From contig NC_021288.1 of assembly GCF_000402035.1 (NCBI RefSeq), positions 682,001 through 746,000 of the forward strand: a DNA stretch of 64,000 bases, in the 5' to 3' direction. Made by a program: the position numbers and the translations under genes. The notes beneath the pieces are model-generated. The model had not been told where the DNA came from. It saw only the letters and a program-made list of their open reading frames with translations, and made no database searches. Shown in pieces: positions 27,735 to 36,550 of this stretch. This stretch comes from Caballeronia insecticola. GTDB taxonomy: Bacteria > Pseudomonadota > Gammaproteobacteria > Burkholderiales > Burkholderiaceae. Each line of letters begins with the position of its first letter. Position 1 is the stretch's first letter.

Positions 27735-28756
27735 GGCAATGCTTCGATATTACACATGAACGACGCGATCTCGCCGTTCAGCCGTGCGGCGGCGGCAGGG
27801 TCCGCGTCGGAGGCGGCCATGTGACCGCTCATCGACGGAACGCGCAACAGGCGCCCGTGCCTGATCTGTGCGGCAGCCCATTCGCCCGCCTCGACGGGAT
27901 TGTAGAGATCCAGTGCGGGCACGCCGATCAGCGTAGGCGCCGCGATGCTCGCGAGGGCTTTGGCCGTGTCGCCATCGAAGCCGGGCGACGTGCCGACATC
28001 GTGCGCATCATAGGCATGCGACTGGTAGATCCAGTCGAGCGCATCGAAACGCTGCTTGCGGAACCATGCCGCGCGCTGCTCGAACCATGCGTGCGTGCTG
28101 CCCGCCTGCGCCACGTCCTCGGCGAAACGTTCGGGCGTGCGCATGGCAAGCACATGCATCACGGCGAGCCACGCGCTCCAGTCGCCGCCCGATGTTTCGA
28201 GCGCACGGCGTCCCGCATGATTGATCGCCTGCGACCACGGCGTGGTCTTGGCCATCGGCACGAGCGCGACGAGTGTCTTCATGAAGCGCGGATACGAAAC
28301 GCCCCATTGCAGCGCCTGCATGCCGCCCATCGACGCGCCCACGACCGCGTCCAGCGCCTCGATGCCGAGATGATCGAGCAGCGCCTTCTGGCTGCGCATC
28401 ATGTCGCGGATCGTGAAGTGCGGGAACTGCGTGCCGCCCTGCGTCGACGAATTCGACGGCGAACTCGACAGGCCGTTGCCCAGCGCATCCACCACGATGA
28501 CCGTAGTACGCGAAGGATCGAGCGCGCGTCCCGCTCCGATCAGAAAGTCCAGCCGATGATGCGTGCTGCCGATCGCGCAGAGCCCCAGCACGACCGGCCG
28601 CGTGCGATCGTCGAGATTGCCGTGCACGACGTACGACACGAACAGATCGTCGATATGCGCGCCCGATTCGAGCGCGAAGCGTCCGAGCGAAACGCCCCGA
28701 TGCGGCGCGTCGATCCAGCCGGGTTGCATGTCGGGATGGTGCATCGTCAAGGTCAT
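27731..28756 (-). CDS. Alpha/beta hydrolase, homoserine O-acetyltransferase (MetX)-like
   Basis: The product is 341 residues. The nucleophile elbow GASMGGMQALQWG is of the MetX type. The family order is kept by SYVVHG near the N-terminus, DALGNGLSSSPSNS, and a late acid and His (VPALDLYNP, SMSGHMAAS). MetX relatives include acyltransferases and esterases. The genomic setting among oxidative catabolic genes favours a hydrolase or acyl-transfer step in degradation rather than methionine synthesis. It overlaps the GntR gene by 4 bases and follows the alcohol dehydrogenase gene by 5 bp. Confidence 0.85.
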   Translation of the reverse strand: MTLTMHHPDMQPGWIDAPHRGVSLGRFALESGAHIDDLFVSYVVHGNLDDRTRPVVLGLCAIGSTHHRLDFLIGAGRALDPSRTTVIVVDALGNGLSSSPSNSSTQGGTQFPHFTIRDMMRSQKALLDHLGIEALDAVVGASMGGMQALQWGVSYPRFMKTLVALVPMAKTTPWSQAINHAGRRALETSGGDWSAWLAVMHVLAMRTPERFAEDVAQAGSTHAWFEQRAAWFRKQRFDALDWIYQSHAYDAHDVGTSPGFDGDTAKALASIAAPTLIGVPALDLYNPVEAGEWAAAQIRHGRLLRVPSMSGHMAASDADPAAAARLNGEIASFMCNIEALP

Positions 28757-28761
28757 CCGTA

Positions 28762-29862
28762 TCAGAACTCGATCACGGCGCGCACGTCCGCGCCCACCGC
28801 AAGCCGCTGCATGCCCTCGTTCACGCGCGCAAGCGTGATGCGCGAGGTCACGTATTCATCGAGCTTCAGCGTGCCGTCGAGGTACGCGTTCGCGAGCATC
28901 GGAAAGTCGCGCGCCGGATTCGCGCCGCCGTAGCTCGAACGCACGATGCGCTTCTCGCCCATCAGCGCGCCCCAGCGAAACGATGCCTCTTCGTCGGCGG
29001 GCAGCTTGCCGAGCCACACGACCTGACCGCCGGGCCGCGCGAGTTCGACGCTTGCGCGCAGCGCCTGCCGGTTGCCCGCCGACTCGATCACGACATCCGC
29101 GCCGCGTCCCGAAGTCAGTTCCGCTTGCGCTGCGACGAGCGTGTCGTCCGCGACGAGCGCGTGCGTAGCGCCGAGCGCGCGCGCCATGTCGAGTTTCTCG
29201 CGCGCGCGATCCACCGCGATGATGCGCGCCGCGCCCGCATGCCGCGCGCCCTGAATCGCGGACAATCCGACCGCGCCGCAACCGATCACGGTGACCGTGC
29301 TGCCAGGCTCGACGAGTGCGATGTTCGTCGCCGCGCCGAAGCCCGTCATCACGCCGCAGCCGACGAGACACGCGCGATCGAACGGCATCGCTTTCGGTAC
29401 GGGAATCGCGCAGTCTTCGGACACCACGCAACATTCCGCGAAGCTGCCCATGTATGCGAGCTGATGCACGGGCGAGCCGTCGTCGAGAAAGAGACGCGGC
29501 GTGCCGTCGAAGTGAAACGCCTGCGCCATGCGATCGCGATACGGCTGGCAGAGAATCGCCGTCTGCCGCGTGCAATAGAAGCACTGGCCGCAATGCGGAT
29601 TCCACGACATCACCACATGATCGCCCTTCCTGACGCGCGTCACCGCACTGCCCGTCCACTCGACAATGCCCGCCGCCTCGTGTCCCGGCACGAACGGCAA
29701 GGGCGTGCGCAAGTCGCCGCGCGTGGCTTCGAGATCGGTGTGACAGAGGCTCGCCGCTTTCACGCGCACGACGACGTCGGTATCGGCAAGATGCCCGAGC
29801 GACACCGACGCGATGCGCAACGGCTCGCCCGTGCGCTCCATGAGCGCCGCGTGGAAGTTCAT
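28762..29862 (-). CDS. Zinc-dependent alcohol dehydrogenase, class III-like MDR family
   Basis: The product is 366 residues. The catalytic-zinc region is SLCHTDLEATRGD with GHEAAGIVEWTG. The structural-zinc cysteines are CGQCFYCTRQTAILC, and the NAD-binding fold has VTVIGCGAVGLSAIQGA. It should oxidise an alcohol to an aldehyde or the reverse with NAD. It starts with an ATGA overlapping the stop of the PhyH dioxygenase gene by 4 bases, so the two are translationally linked. Confidence 0.9.
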   Translation of the reverse strand: MNFHAALMERTGEPLRIASVSLGHLADTDVVVRVKAASLCHTDLEATRGDLRTPLPFVPGHEAAGIVEWTGSAVTRVRKGDHVVMSWNPHCGQCFYCTRQTAILCQPYRDRMAQAFHFDGTPRLFLDDGSPVHQLAYMGSFAECCVVSEDCAIPVPKAMPFDRACLVGCGVMTGFGAATNIALVEPGSTVTVIGCGAVGLSAIQGARHAGAARIIAVDRAREKLDMARALGATHALVADDTLVAAQAELTSGRGADVVIESAGNRQALRASVELARPGGQVVWLGKLPADEEASFRWGALMGEKRIVRSSYGGANPARDFPMLANAYLDGTLKLDEYVTSRITLARVNEGMQRLAVGADVRAVIEF

Positions 29863-30698
29863 CGTCGGGCCGCCGCCGCGTTCTCCGCCGCGCCTTTATA
29901 GAGGATATTCAGATTGCGCTCGCCGATGCGCTGATGCAACGCCACGAACTCGGGATCGAGATCTTCGGTCGGACGCGGCTCGTGTTCGAACGTGTTGAAC
30001 GTATCGATGCCGCGCACGAGCGTTGCACTGTCGTCGCCTTCGAGCTGGCGCACATAGGTGGGGATATAGCGGATCGCATAACCGATACGCCGCTCGGGCG
30101 ATGTATTCGGCGGCGACCCATGCACGATGCGCACATGATGCAGCGACATCTCGCCCGGCTCCAGTTCGATCGACACCGCCTGCGACTCGTCCACCTCGAC
30201 GGCCACTTCCTGCCCGCGCGTGAGCAGATTGTGTTCGTTATACGTGTCCCGATGCGGAATCTGATCGAGCAGATGCGTGCCGGGTACGACCTGCATCGCG
30301 CCGTTCGCGCGATTGCTCGCCGACAGCGCGACCCATGCGGTCACGACATCGGGCTTCGACAAACCCCAGTACGTCGAGTCCTGATGCCACGACACGTATG
30401 CAGGATCGTGACCGTTCTTGATGAAGAAGCTGCTCGCCCACGCCAGCAGATTTTCGCCGTACAGGTCTTCGATTGGATCGACAACCTTATCGTTGCGCAC
30501 GAGATCGTTGAGCCATGCAAACAGCAAATGGCTCTTCACGTTGAGCGCCTTCTTTTTGAGCGGACTACTCGAATGCTCGAAATCTTCGAGACGTTTGCGC
30601 AATTCCAGCGCGGTCTTTTCGGACATGACGCGAATCGGCGCGACATAACCGAACTTCCTGAAATGCTCGACTTGTTCCTGCGTCAACGACTTCAACAT
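29859..30698 (-). CDS. Phytanoyl-CoA dioxygenase (PhyH)-family Fe(II)/2-oxoglutarate enzyme
   Basis: The product is 279 residues. The iron-binding facial triad is visible as H105-x-D107 in YVSWHQDSTYWG and H193 in RIVHGSPPNTS, with R203/R204 as the 2-oxoglutarate-binding candidates (PERRIGYAIRY). PhyH proteins hydroxylate an aliphatic carbon next to a carboxylate, phosphonate or similar group. It lies between a 2-hydroxyacid oxidase and an alcohol dehydrogenase, which could act on the hydroxylated product. The substrate cannot be named from sequence. Confidence 0.88.
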   Translation of the reverse strand: MLKSLTQEQVEHFRKFGYVAPIRVMSEKTALELRKRLEDFEHSSSPLKKKALNVKSHLLFAWLNDLVRNDKVVDPIEDLYGENLLAWASSFFIKNGHDPAYVSWHQDSTYWGLSKPDVVTAWVALSASNRANGAMQVVPGTHLLDQIPHRDTYNEHNLLTRGQEVAVEVDESQAVSIELEPGEMSLHHVRIVHGSPPNTSPERRIGYAIRYIPTYVRQLEGDDSATLVRGIDTFNTFEHEPRPTEDLDPEFVALHQRIGERNLNILYKGAAENAAAARR

Positions 30699-30722
30699 GT
30701 TTCGAGTCTCCTTGTGATCCGT

Positions 30723-31934
30723 TCACGCGGCCTGAATGCGCACAGGCTTCGCGTCTTCGCCCGGCAGTTGGCGCGGCTTCATGAAGCCGCCGGCGCGCAG
30801 CACGTCGCCGTTTATCGCGCGCACGTCGGTGATGCCGGCGAGCGCCATCGTCATGTCGAGTTCGTCGCGGACGATTTCGAGGCAGCGCGTCACGCCCGCT
30901 TCGCCCGCCGCGCCGAGTCCGTACAGAAACGCGCGGCCCATGTAGACCGCATGCGCTCCGCACGCGAGCGCCTTGAGCACGTCCTGTCCCGAGCGGATGC
31001 CGCCGTCCATGTGCAGTTCGATATCGCCGTGCAGCACGTCGGCGATGCGCGGTAGCATCGAGATGGTGGAGGGCGCGCCGTCGAGTTGACGTCCGCCGTG
31101 ATTCGATACGATCAACGCATCCGCGCCGACATTGCGTGCGATACGCGCGTCTTCTTCGTCGAGGATGCCCTTCAGGATCAGCTTGCCGCCCCAGCGCTCG
31201 CGTATCCATTCGATGTCGTTCCACGTGAGCGTCGGGTCGAACTGCTTCGCGGCCCAGTCGGCCATCGACGCGATGCCCGTCACGCCCGGCGCGTGCCCCA
31301 CGATGTTACCGAAGCTGCGGCGCGGCGTACGCAGCATGCCCGCGCACCAGCGCGGATAGCGCGACAGATGCGCGAGATTGCGCAGCGTGAGCCGTGGCGG
31401 CGCAGACAAACCGTTGCGCTTGTCCTTGTGGCGTTGCCCCTGAATTTGCAGATCCAGCGTAAGCACGAGCGCGGAGCAGCGCGCATGTTTCGCGCGCGCG
31501 ATCAGGTCCGCGATGAAGCCGCGATCCTTCATCATGTAAAGCTGGAACCAGAACGGCGCCTGCGTATGCGCGGCGACGTCTTCGATCGAACAGATGCTCA
31601 CTGTCGACAGCGTGAACGGCACGCCGAAGCGCTGCGCCGCGCGCGCCGCGAGTATCTCGCCGTCGGCGTGCTGCATGCCGGCAATGCCTGTTGGCGCGAG
31701 TGCCACCGGCATCGATACGGGCTGGCCGATCATCGTCGTCGCGAGATTGCGGCGGCTGAAATCCACCGCGACGCGTTGACGAAACTGCAGGCGCGCGAAG
31801 TCGTCGCTATTCGCGCGATAGGTCGATTCGCTCCACGATCCGGCATCGACGTATTCGTAGAACATGCGCGGCACACGCTTCTTCGCCGCGCGGCGCAGTT
31901 CTTCGATGGTGGCGTAATGCGGCATGCCGTTCAT
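30723..31934 (-). CDS. FMN-dependent alpha-hydroxy-acid dehydrogenase (LldD/glycolate-oxidase family)
   Basis: The product is 403 residues. The FMN TIM barrel has PVALAPTGIAGMQHADGE, the catalytic SNHGGRQLDGAPST and the phosphate-binding MDGGIRSGQDVLKALACGA. It oxidises an (S)-2-hydroxy acid to the 2-oxo acid. The ATG at 31934 overlaps the transporter stop in an ATGA; an ATG at 31925 is a second candidate. It is followed by the PhyH gene after 24 bp. A PhyH enzyme could create the 2-hydroxy acid this enzyme needs. Confidence 0.9.
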   Translation of the reverse strand: MNGMPHYATIEELRRAAKKRVPRMFYEYVDAGSWSESTYRANSDDFARLQFRQRVAVDFSRRNLATTMIGQPVSMPVALAPTGIAGMQHADGEILAARAAQRFGVPFTLSTVSICSIEDVAAHTQAPFWFQLYMMKDRGFIADLIARAKHARCSALVLTLDLQIQGQRHKDKRNGLSAPPRLTLRNLAHLSRYPRWCAGMLRTPRRSFGNIVGHAPGVTGIASMADWAAKQFDPTLTWNDIEWIRERWGGKLILKGILDEEDARIARNVGADALIVSNHGGRQLDGAPSTISMLPRIADVLHGDIELHMDGGIRSGQDVLKALACGAHAVYMGRAFLYGLGAAGEAGVTRCLEIVRDELDMTMALAGITDVRAINGDVLRAGGFMKPRQLPGEDAKPVRIQAA

Positions 31935-33196
31935 GCCAGTTCCGCCTGAAGCTGCAACTGCTGCTTCGGCGCGCGCACGAACACCGCGACGAAGAGCGCG
32001 CCCAGCGCGGCGATCACGCCCGTCAGCACGAATGCGCTCCTGAAGTTGCCGGACCACTGCACGAGAAAGCCCGTCAGCGCCGGCGCGACAATGCCCGCCA
32101 GATTCGCGATGAAGTGCACGAAGCCGCCGACCGCACCGACGCGGCGCTTCTCCACGGTATCGAGCACGATCGCGAAGTACGTGTTGAACGACGCATACAT
32201 GAAGAAGACCGCGATCGCCATCAGCGCGACGGCGCTCGTGAGTTCGGTGACCGTGCCCGTCAGCCCGATGCACACCGCGCCCGCGCCCAGACTCGTGATC
32301 AGCACGATCTTGCGCGAGTAGATCGCGCGCCCGGTCTTTCTGACGAGCCAGTCGCACACATAGCCGCCCGCGACCAGACCCGTCACGCCGACGGCCCACG
32401 GAATCACGCTGACGATCGACATCTTCTGAATGCTCAGGTGATGCGCCATCGTCAGATAGGACGGGAACCACGACAGGAAGAAATACAGGATGTACGCGTA
32501 GCCGAAGAACGCGAAGGCGGTGGCGAGAATCGCCGGGCGCAGCAAGTACGTGGAGAGCGGCGCGGGCGCGGCGGAATCGTCGGTGAGCGCGGCGTCCTGC
32601 ACGCGCGACAGCGCCGGGTCTTCGACAGGCTTCGTGGGCTTCTCCTTCGCGAGCCACAGCCATGCGGCGACCCACACCACGCCCACCGCGCCGATGATCA
32701 CGAACGACGTGCGCCAGCTCGTGGCGAGCGCAAGGAAGCCGACGACCGGCCCCGCAATCGCCGCGCCGATAGATTGCCCCGAATTGGCGAGGCCGAGCGC
32801 ACTCGCCTGCTGATCGCGCGGATACCAGTTCGACACGAGCTTGTTGATGTTCGCGCAGAACGGCCCCTCGCCCATGCCGAAGATCACGCGCACGACGAGC
32901 AGACTGGCAATGCCGACCGTCACCGCCGTGAGCCCGCAGAACAGGGACCAGACGAGCATCGACACGGTGAGCACGGCCTTCGGACCCCAGCGGTCCGCCG
33001 AATAGCCGCCGACGAAGCAGAACAGCGCATAACCCACGAAGAAGCTCGAAAACACGATGCCAAGCTGCGCCGGATCGAGATGCAATTCCTTCGCGATGAG
33101 CGGCGCGGTGATCGACAGCGCCGCCCGGTCCAGATAACTGATCATGCCTCCGACGAACAGCAGACTGACGAGAGTCCAGCGCGCGCGTGTCTCCAT
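31931..33196 (-). CDS. MFS transporter, anion:cation symporter (phthalate permease-like) family
   Basis: The product is 421 residues with 12 membrane segments. METRARWTLVSLLFVGGMIS, then LDRAALSITAPLIAKEL, is the start typical of the ACS branch (hexuronate, glucarate and phthalate transporters), and the GGYSADRWGPK loop fits. The ATG at 33196 has a GGAG site 7 bases upstream; the in-frame ATG at 33235 overlaps a palindrome and is less likely. It is the first gene of the six-gene operon and probably imports a carboxylate that the operon degrades. Confidence 0.9.
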   Translation of the reverse strand: METRARWTLVSLLFVGGMISYLDRAALSITAPLIAKELHLDPAQLGIVFSSFFVGYALFCFVGGYSADRWGPKAVLTVSMLVWSLFCGLTAVTVGIASLLVVRVIFGMGEGPFCANINKLVSNWYPRDQQASALGLANSGQSIGAAIAGPVVGFLALATSWRTSFVIIGAVGVVWVAAWLWLAKEKPTKPVEDPALSRVQDAALTDDSAAPAPLSTYLLRPAILATAFAFFGYAYILYFFLSWFPSYLTMAHHLSIQKMSIVSVIPWAVGVTGLVAGGYVCDWLVRKTGRAIYSRKIVLITSLGAGAVCIGLTGTVTELTSAVALMAIAVFFMYASFNTYFAIVLDTVEKRRVGAVGGFVHFIANLAGIVAPALTGFLVQWSGNFRSAFVLTGVIAALGALFVAVFVRAPKQQLQLQAELA

Positions 33197-33212
33197 CGTG
33201 ATCTCCGATAAA

Positions 33213-33234
33213 TGTCCACTGCATCCAATGTACA
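33213..33234. promoter_or_regulatory. Imperfect palindrome in front of the six-gene operon
   Basis: The 22-bp stretch starting TGTCCACTGCA and ending AATGTACA matches its own reverse complement at 16 of 22 positions. It sits 17-38 bp upstream of the transporter ATG, next to its ribosome site. GntR/FCD regulators often bind short palindromes of this size, so it is a candidate site for the regulator encoded at the end of the operon. The palindrome is seen; the binding is inference. Confidence 0.4.
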
Positions 33235-33351
33235 TTTAGCGTAGTTGACGGGCGCGGCGCGTGTCAACACGCGTGTTGCCGGGGTATACCTGTAGACGCA
33301 TACTGGGCTTCGCGCCGTCACCGCATACGTCACACGAACAGGCACGCACTC

Positions 33352-33723
33352 ATGAACTGGCTCGCGAACATCGTGCTCGTGCTGCACGCGCTGATCGTGC
33401 TGTTCATCGTCGGCGGGTTGTTTGCCGTGTGGATGGGCGCCGCGCTCAAGCAGAAATGGGCGCGCAACCGCGTGTTTCGCACGATGCACATTGCCGCTAT
33501 CGGCATCGTCGCGGGGCTTGCCGTGGCTGGCTTGCCGTGTCCGCTCACCGTGCTGGAAAACGATCTGCGCGCGGGGGCGTCGGGCGCGCAGGGCTTTCTT
33601 CAGCATTGGATCAGCGTCTTTTTGTATTTCGACTTGCCGTTGTGGATGTTCACGGTCGCCTATGCCGCGTTTTTTCTTGCGGTGGCGATCGCGTGGCGGC
33701 GCATTCCGCCGCGACGCGTCTAG
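33352..33723 (+). CDS. DUF2784 inner-membrane protein
   Basis: The product is 123 residues with four hydrophobic segments. LVLHALIVLFIVGGLFAVWMG, cut to its core LIVLFIVGG, then AGLPCPLTVLENDLR and GFLQHWISVFLYFDLPLW match the DUF2784 family of small integral membrane proteins with unknown role. Its stop codon overlaps the stop of the convergent ATPase gene at CTAG. Nothing ties it functionally to its neighbours. Confidence 0.85.
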   Translation: MNWLANIVLVLHALIVLFIVGGLFAVWMGAALKQKWARNRVFRTMHIAAIGIVAGLAVAGLPCPLTVLENDLRAGASGAQGFLQHWISVFLYFDLPLWMFTVAYAAFFLAVAIAWRRIPPRRV

Positions 33724-34790
33724 ACGGCGTTTTCGTCCAGCACGAGCAAGTTGTCGTGCGAGAAGCCGAGCGCAACCGGCTGTCCGCGTTCGGGCAGGAT
33801 GCGGTTGGGATCGTTGAAGACATCGAGCGAAATCACGGCGTTCGTGACCCGCGCGCGAATGCGCACGACCGCGCCCAGGAAGCTGATTTCCTCCACCGTG
33901 GCCGCGAGCGAATTGCGCCCGTGCGCCGGCGGTTCCAGCAGAATCGCCTCGGGCCGCAGCGCGAGCAAACGCTCTTTGCCGGCGTCGTCGGCGGGCAAGG
34001 GCCGCGCGGTCACGAGTTCCTGACCATCGACGACAATGCGCCCCGCGGCCGGATCGATCACGCGTCCGGCCAGAATATTCAGCGTCCCGACGAACGACGC
34101 GACAAAGCGCGTGCGCGGAAAGTTATAGATGTCGAGCGGCGCGCCGACCTGTTCGACGCGCCCTTCATTCATCACGACGATCCGGTCCGAGATCGACAAC
34201 GCCTCTTCCTGATCGTGCGTGACGAACACCGATGTGATTCCAAGCTCGCGTTGCAGCGCGCGAATGTCCTCGCGCAACGAGACGCGGATCTTTGCATCGA
34301 GCGCGGAGAGCGGTTCGTCGAGCAGCAGCACGCGCGGCTTGTTGGCGAGCGCGCGCGCCAGCGCCACGCGTTGTTGCTGTCCGCCCGACAACTGCCACGG
34401 ATAACGCGCGGCGAGATGCGGCAGCTTGATCAGTTCGAGCATCTCGGCCACGCGCGCGTCCGCTGCCTTTTGCGCGAGCTTTGCGACCTTCAGCGAAAAG
34501 CCGATGTTCTGCGCCACCGTCATGTTCGGAAACAGCGCATACGACTGGAACACCATGCCGACCGCGCGATCGCGCGTGCGCACCCGCGTGACGTCGCGGC
34601 CTTCGAGGCGGATCGTGCCGCGCGTGGGCGTTTCGAATCCGGCGATCATGCGCAGCACGGTGGTTTTGCCGCATCCCGACGGGCCGAGGAACGTGATGAA
34701 TTCGCCGCGCTCGATCTTCATGTCGAAATGATGCAGGGCGATGTTTGGCCCAAACGCTTTGTGCAGATTGTCGATTTCGAGGAATGCCAT
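33720..34790 (-). CDS. ABC transporter ATPase, PotA-like
   Basis: The product is 356 residues. Walker A is GPSGCGKT (36-43), the signature LSGGQQQR, Walker B VLLLDEPLSALDAKIR, and the switch His VTHDQEEAL. A C-terminal TOBE-like domain follows with LALRPEAILLEPPA. It is the last gene of a binding protein-permease-permease-ATPase operon read leftwards from 37669. Confidence 0.92.
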   Translation of the reverse strand: MAFLEIDNLHKAFGPNIALHHFDMKIERGEFITFLGPSGCGKTTVLRMIAGFETPTRGTIRLEGRDVTRVRTRDRAVGMVFQSYALFPNMTVAQNIGFSLKVAKLAQKAADARVAEMLELIKLPHLAARYPWQLSGGQQQRVALARALANKPRVLLLDEPLSALDAKIRVSLREDIRALQRELGITSVFVTHDQEEALSISDRIVVMNEGRVEQVGAPLDIYNFPRTRFVASFVGTLNILAGRVIDPAAGRIVVDGQELVTARPLPADDAGKERLLALRPEAILLEPPAHGRNSLAATVEEISFLGAVVRIRARVTNAVISLDVFNDPNRILPERGQPVALGFSHDNLLVLDENAV

Positions 34791-34809
34791 GCTCAGCGAC
34801 CCCGGCGGC

Positions 34810-35601
34810 TCAAGGTTTGTGTCCGGCCAGCGTGCGCGCCGAGCCGAATACTTGTATCAGTCCCATCGATGCCCACGTCACGATGAACGCGATGATCGCA
34901 AGCGCCGAGGGTTCATAGGCGCGGTTTGCGCCGATCAGTTGAAGGTACGGTCCGAACGCCGGACGGTCGAGCAGGCTTGCGATCGTGAACTCGCCGATCA
35001 CCACGGCGAAGGTCAGGAAAGCGCCGGAGAGAATGCCCGAGCGCACGTTCGGAAAGATCACGCGCAACAGGATGGTCGTCCAGCCCGCGCCGAGGCACTC
35101 CGCCGCCTCCGTCAGCGAGCGGATATCGACGGCGCGCATGCCCGCATCGACGGCGCGGTACATGTACGGCAGCGACAGCGTCACGTAGCCGAACACGAGC
35201 AGCACATCGGTTGCGCGCTCGTTGCCGGTGAGCGGCAGGATCGAACTGCTGTTGTAGATGCGCAGATAGCCGAACACGATAACGATGGCCGGTATCACGA
35301 GCGGCAGCAACGTGATGAACTCCACGACGGGCCGCAGCCTCGGCAAACGAAGCTGAACCCAGTACGCGGTAGGCACGACGAGCAGCACGCCGAGCACGAT
35401 GGTCAGCAGCCCCATCAGCACCGAATAGCCGAACGACGCCTGAAAATGCGGATCGCCGAGCACGACGCGATAAGCATCGAAGCTATACGCGCCGCGCCGC
35501 ATCCGCAGGCTGAACTCGAAGGTCGCGGCAAGCGGAATCAGGAAATACAGCGCGCCGACGATCATCGCGATCCAGGCGCCCACGCGCGACTGCGTCTTCA
35601 T
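34810..35601 (-). CDS. ABC transporter permease, PotC-like
   Basis: The product is 263 residues with about six membrane helices and the EAA loop AECLGAGWTTILLRVIFPNV. It is the second inner-membrane subunit of the third importer. Its start overlaps the stop of the preceding permease gene by 4 bases, which argues for stoichiometric co-translation. Confidence 0.9.
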   Translation of the reverse strand: MKTQSRVGAWIAMIVGALYFLIPLAATFEFSLRMRRGAYSFDAYRVVLGDPHFQASFGYSVLMGLLTIVLGVLLVVPTAYWVQLRLPRLRPVVEFITLLPLVIPAIVIVFGYLRIYNSSSILPLTGNERATDVLLVFGYVTLSLPYMYRAVDAGMRAVDIRSLTEAAECLGAGWTTILLRVIFPNVRSGILSGAFLTFAVVIGEFTIASLLDRPAFGPYLQLIGANRAYEPSALAIIAFIVTWASMGLIQVFGSARTLAGHKP

Positions 35602-36536
35602 CGGCGTCCCCTTTCGGCGCGCGCGCGCAGCCAGATGTAGCCGCCGTTCGACAGCCCCGTCACTACGATCATGCCGAGCGCGAGCGCGTAACCGAGGTTC
35701 TGGTTATGCAGCACGTCGCCGCGAATCTGCGCGTACAGCAGGATCGGCACGATGTTGAGCGAGCTTCCCGTCAGCGCGTAGGCCGTCGCGACCGCGCCGA
35801 AAGCATTGGCGAACAGCAGCAGCGTCGCGCCCAAAAGACTGGGCCACAGCACCGGCAAGCCGACGTAACGCCAGTACTGCGCCGCAGTGCCGCCGAGACA
35901 GTCGCAGGCTTCGCGCCATTCGCGTTTCAGACCGTCGAGCGCGGGCGTGATGATGAGCACCATCAACGGAATCTGGAAGTACAGATAGGTCAGCGTGAGG
36001 CCGGTGAAGCTGAGAATGCTGAAGCCGGTCGAATAGAGATTGAAGCCGAGATACTTTCTCGCCAGCACGGTGACGAGGCCCACGCGTCCCAATGTGCAGA
36101 TGAACGCGAACGCAAGCGGCACGCCCGCAAAGTTGGACGCGACGCCCGAGAAGGTCAGAAGCGTCGGGCGAATCCAGGCAGGCAGGCGGCCCTGCACCGC
36201 GGCCCACGCGAGCAACGCGCCGAACAGCGCGCCACCCGCGGCGGAGGCGATGCTCACCTTCACGCTGATCCAGTAGGCATCGAGCACGCCGGGCTGAAGC
36301 AGTTCGCGCAGATTCGCAAACGTGAAGTGCCCCTGCGCGTCCTGAAACGCGCCGATCATCAGGAAGGCCGTGGGCAACAAGAGAAACAGCAGCGCGAACG
36401 CGAAGAACGGCAGCACGCCCGCATAGGCGAGCCAGCTCGCGCCGCCATGGGCCCGCGCAGGAGCGGACGGCGGCGCGGGCGCGCCCGGCGTCAGCAGATC
36501 CGGGCCGGAAGCGCCTGACTGCGGCGACCCGCTCAT
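35598..36536 (-). CDS. ABC transporter permease, PotB-like
   Basis: The product is 312 residues with a Pro/Ala-rich cytoplasmic N-terminal extension of about 30 residues, then six membrane helices and the EAA loop CDCLGGTAAQYWRYVGLPVL. It forms the translocation pore with the next gene's product. The gene follows the binding protein gene by 14 bp. Confidence 0.9.
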   Translation of the reverse strand: MSGSPQSGASGPDLLTPGAPAPPSAPARAHGGASWLAYAGVLPFFAFALLFLLLPTAFLMIGAFQDAQGHFTFANLRELLQPGVLDAYWISVKVSIASAAGGALFGALLAWAAVQGRLPAWIRPTLLTFSGVASNFAGVPLAFAFICTLGRVGLVTVLARKYLGFNLYSTGFSILSFTGLTLTYLYFQIPLMVLIITPALDGLKREWREACDCLGGTAAQYWRYVGLPVLWPSLLGATLLLFANAFGAVATAYALTGSSLNIVPILLYAQIRGDVLHNQNLGYALALGMIVVTGLSNGGYIWLRARAERGRR

Positions 36537-36550
36537 GTCGGCGGCGGCGC

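Noticed and set aside
30935..33224. A single long frame that would fuse the FMN hydroxyacid oxidase to sequence inside the MFS gene
   Set aside because: The upstream part is an out-of-frame reading of the transporter gene. The ATGA overlap at 31931-31934 marks the true start.
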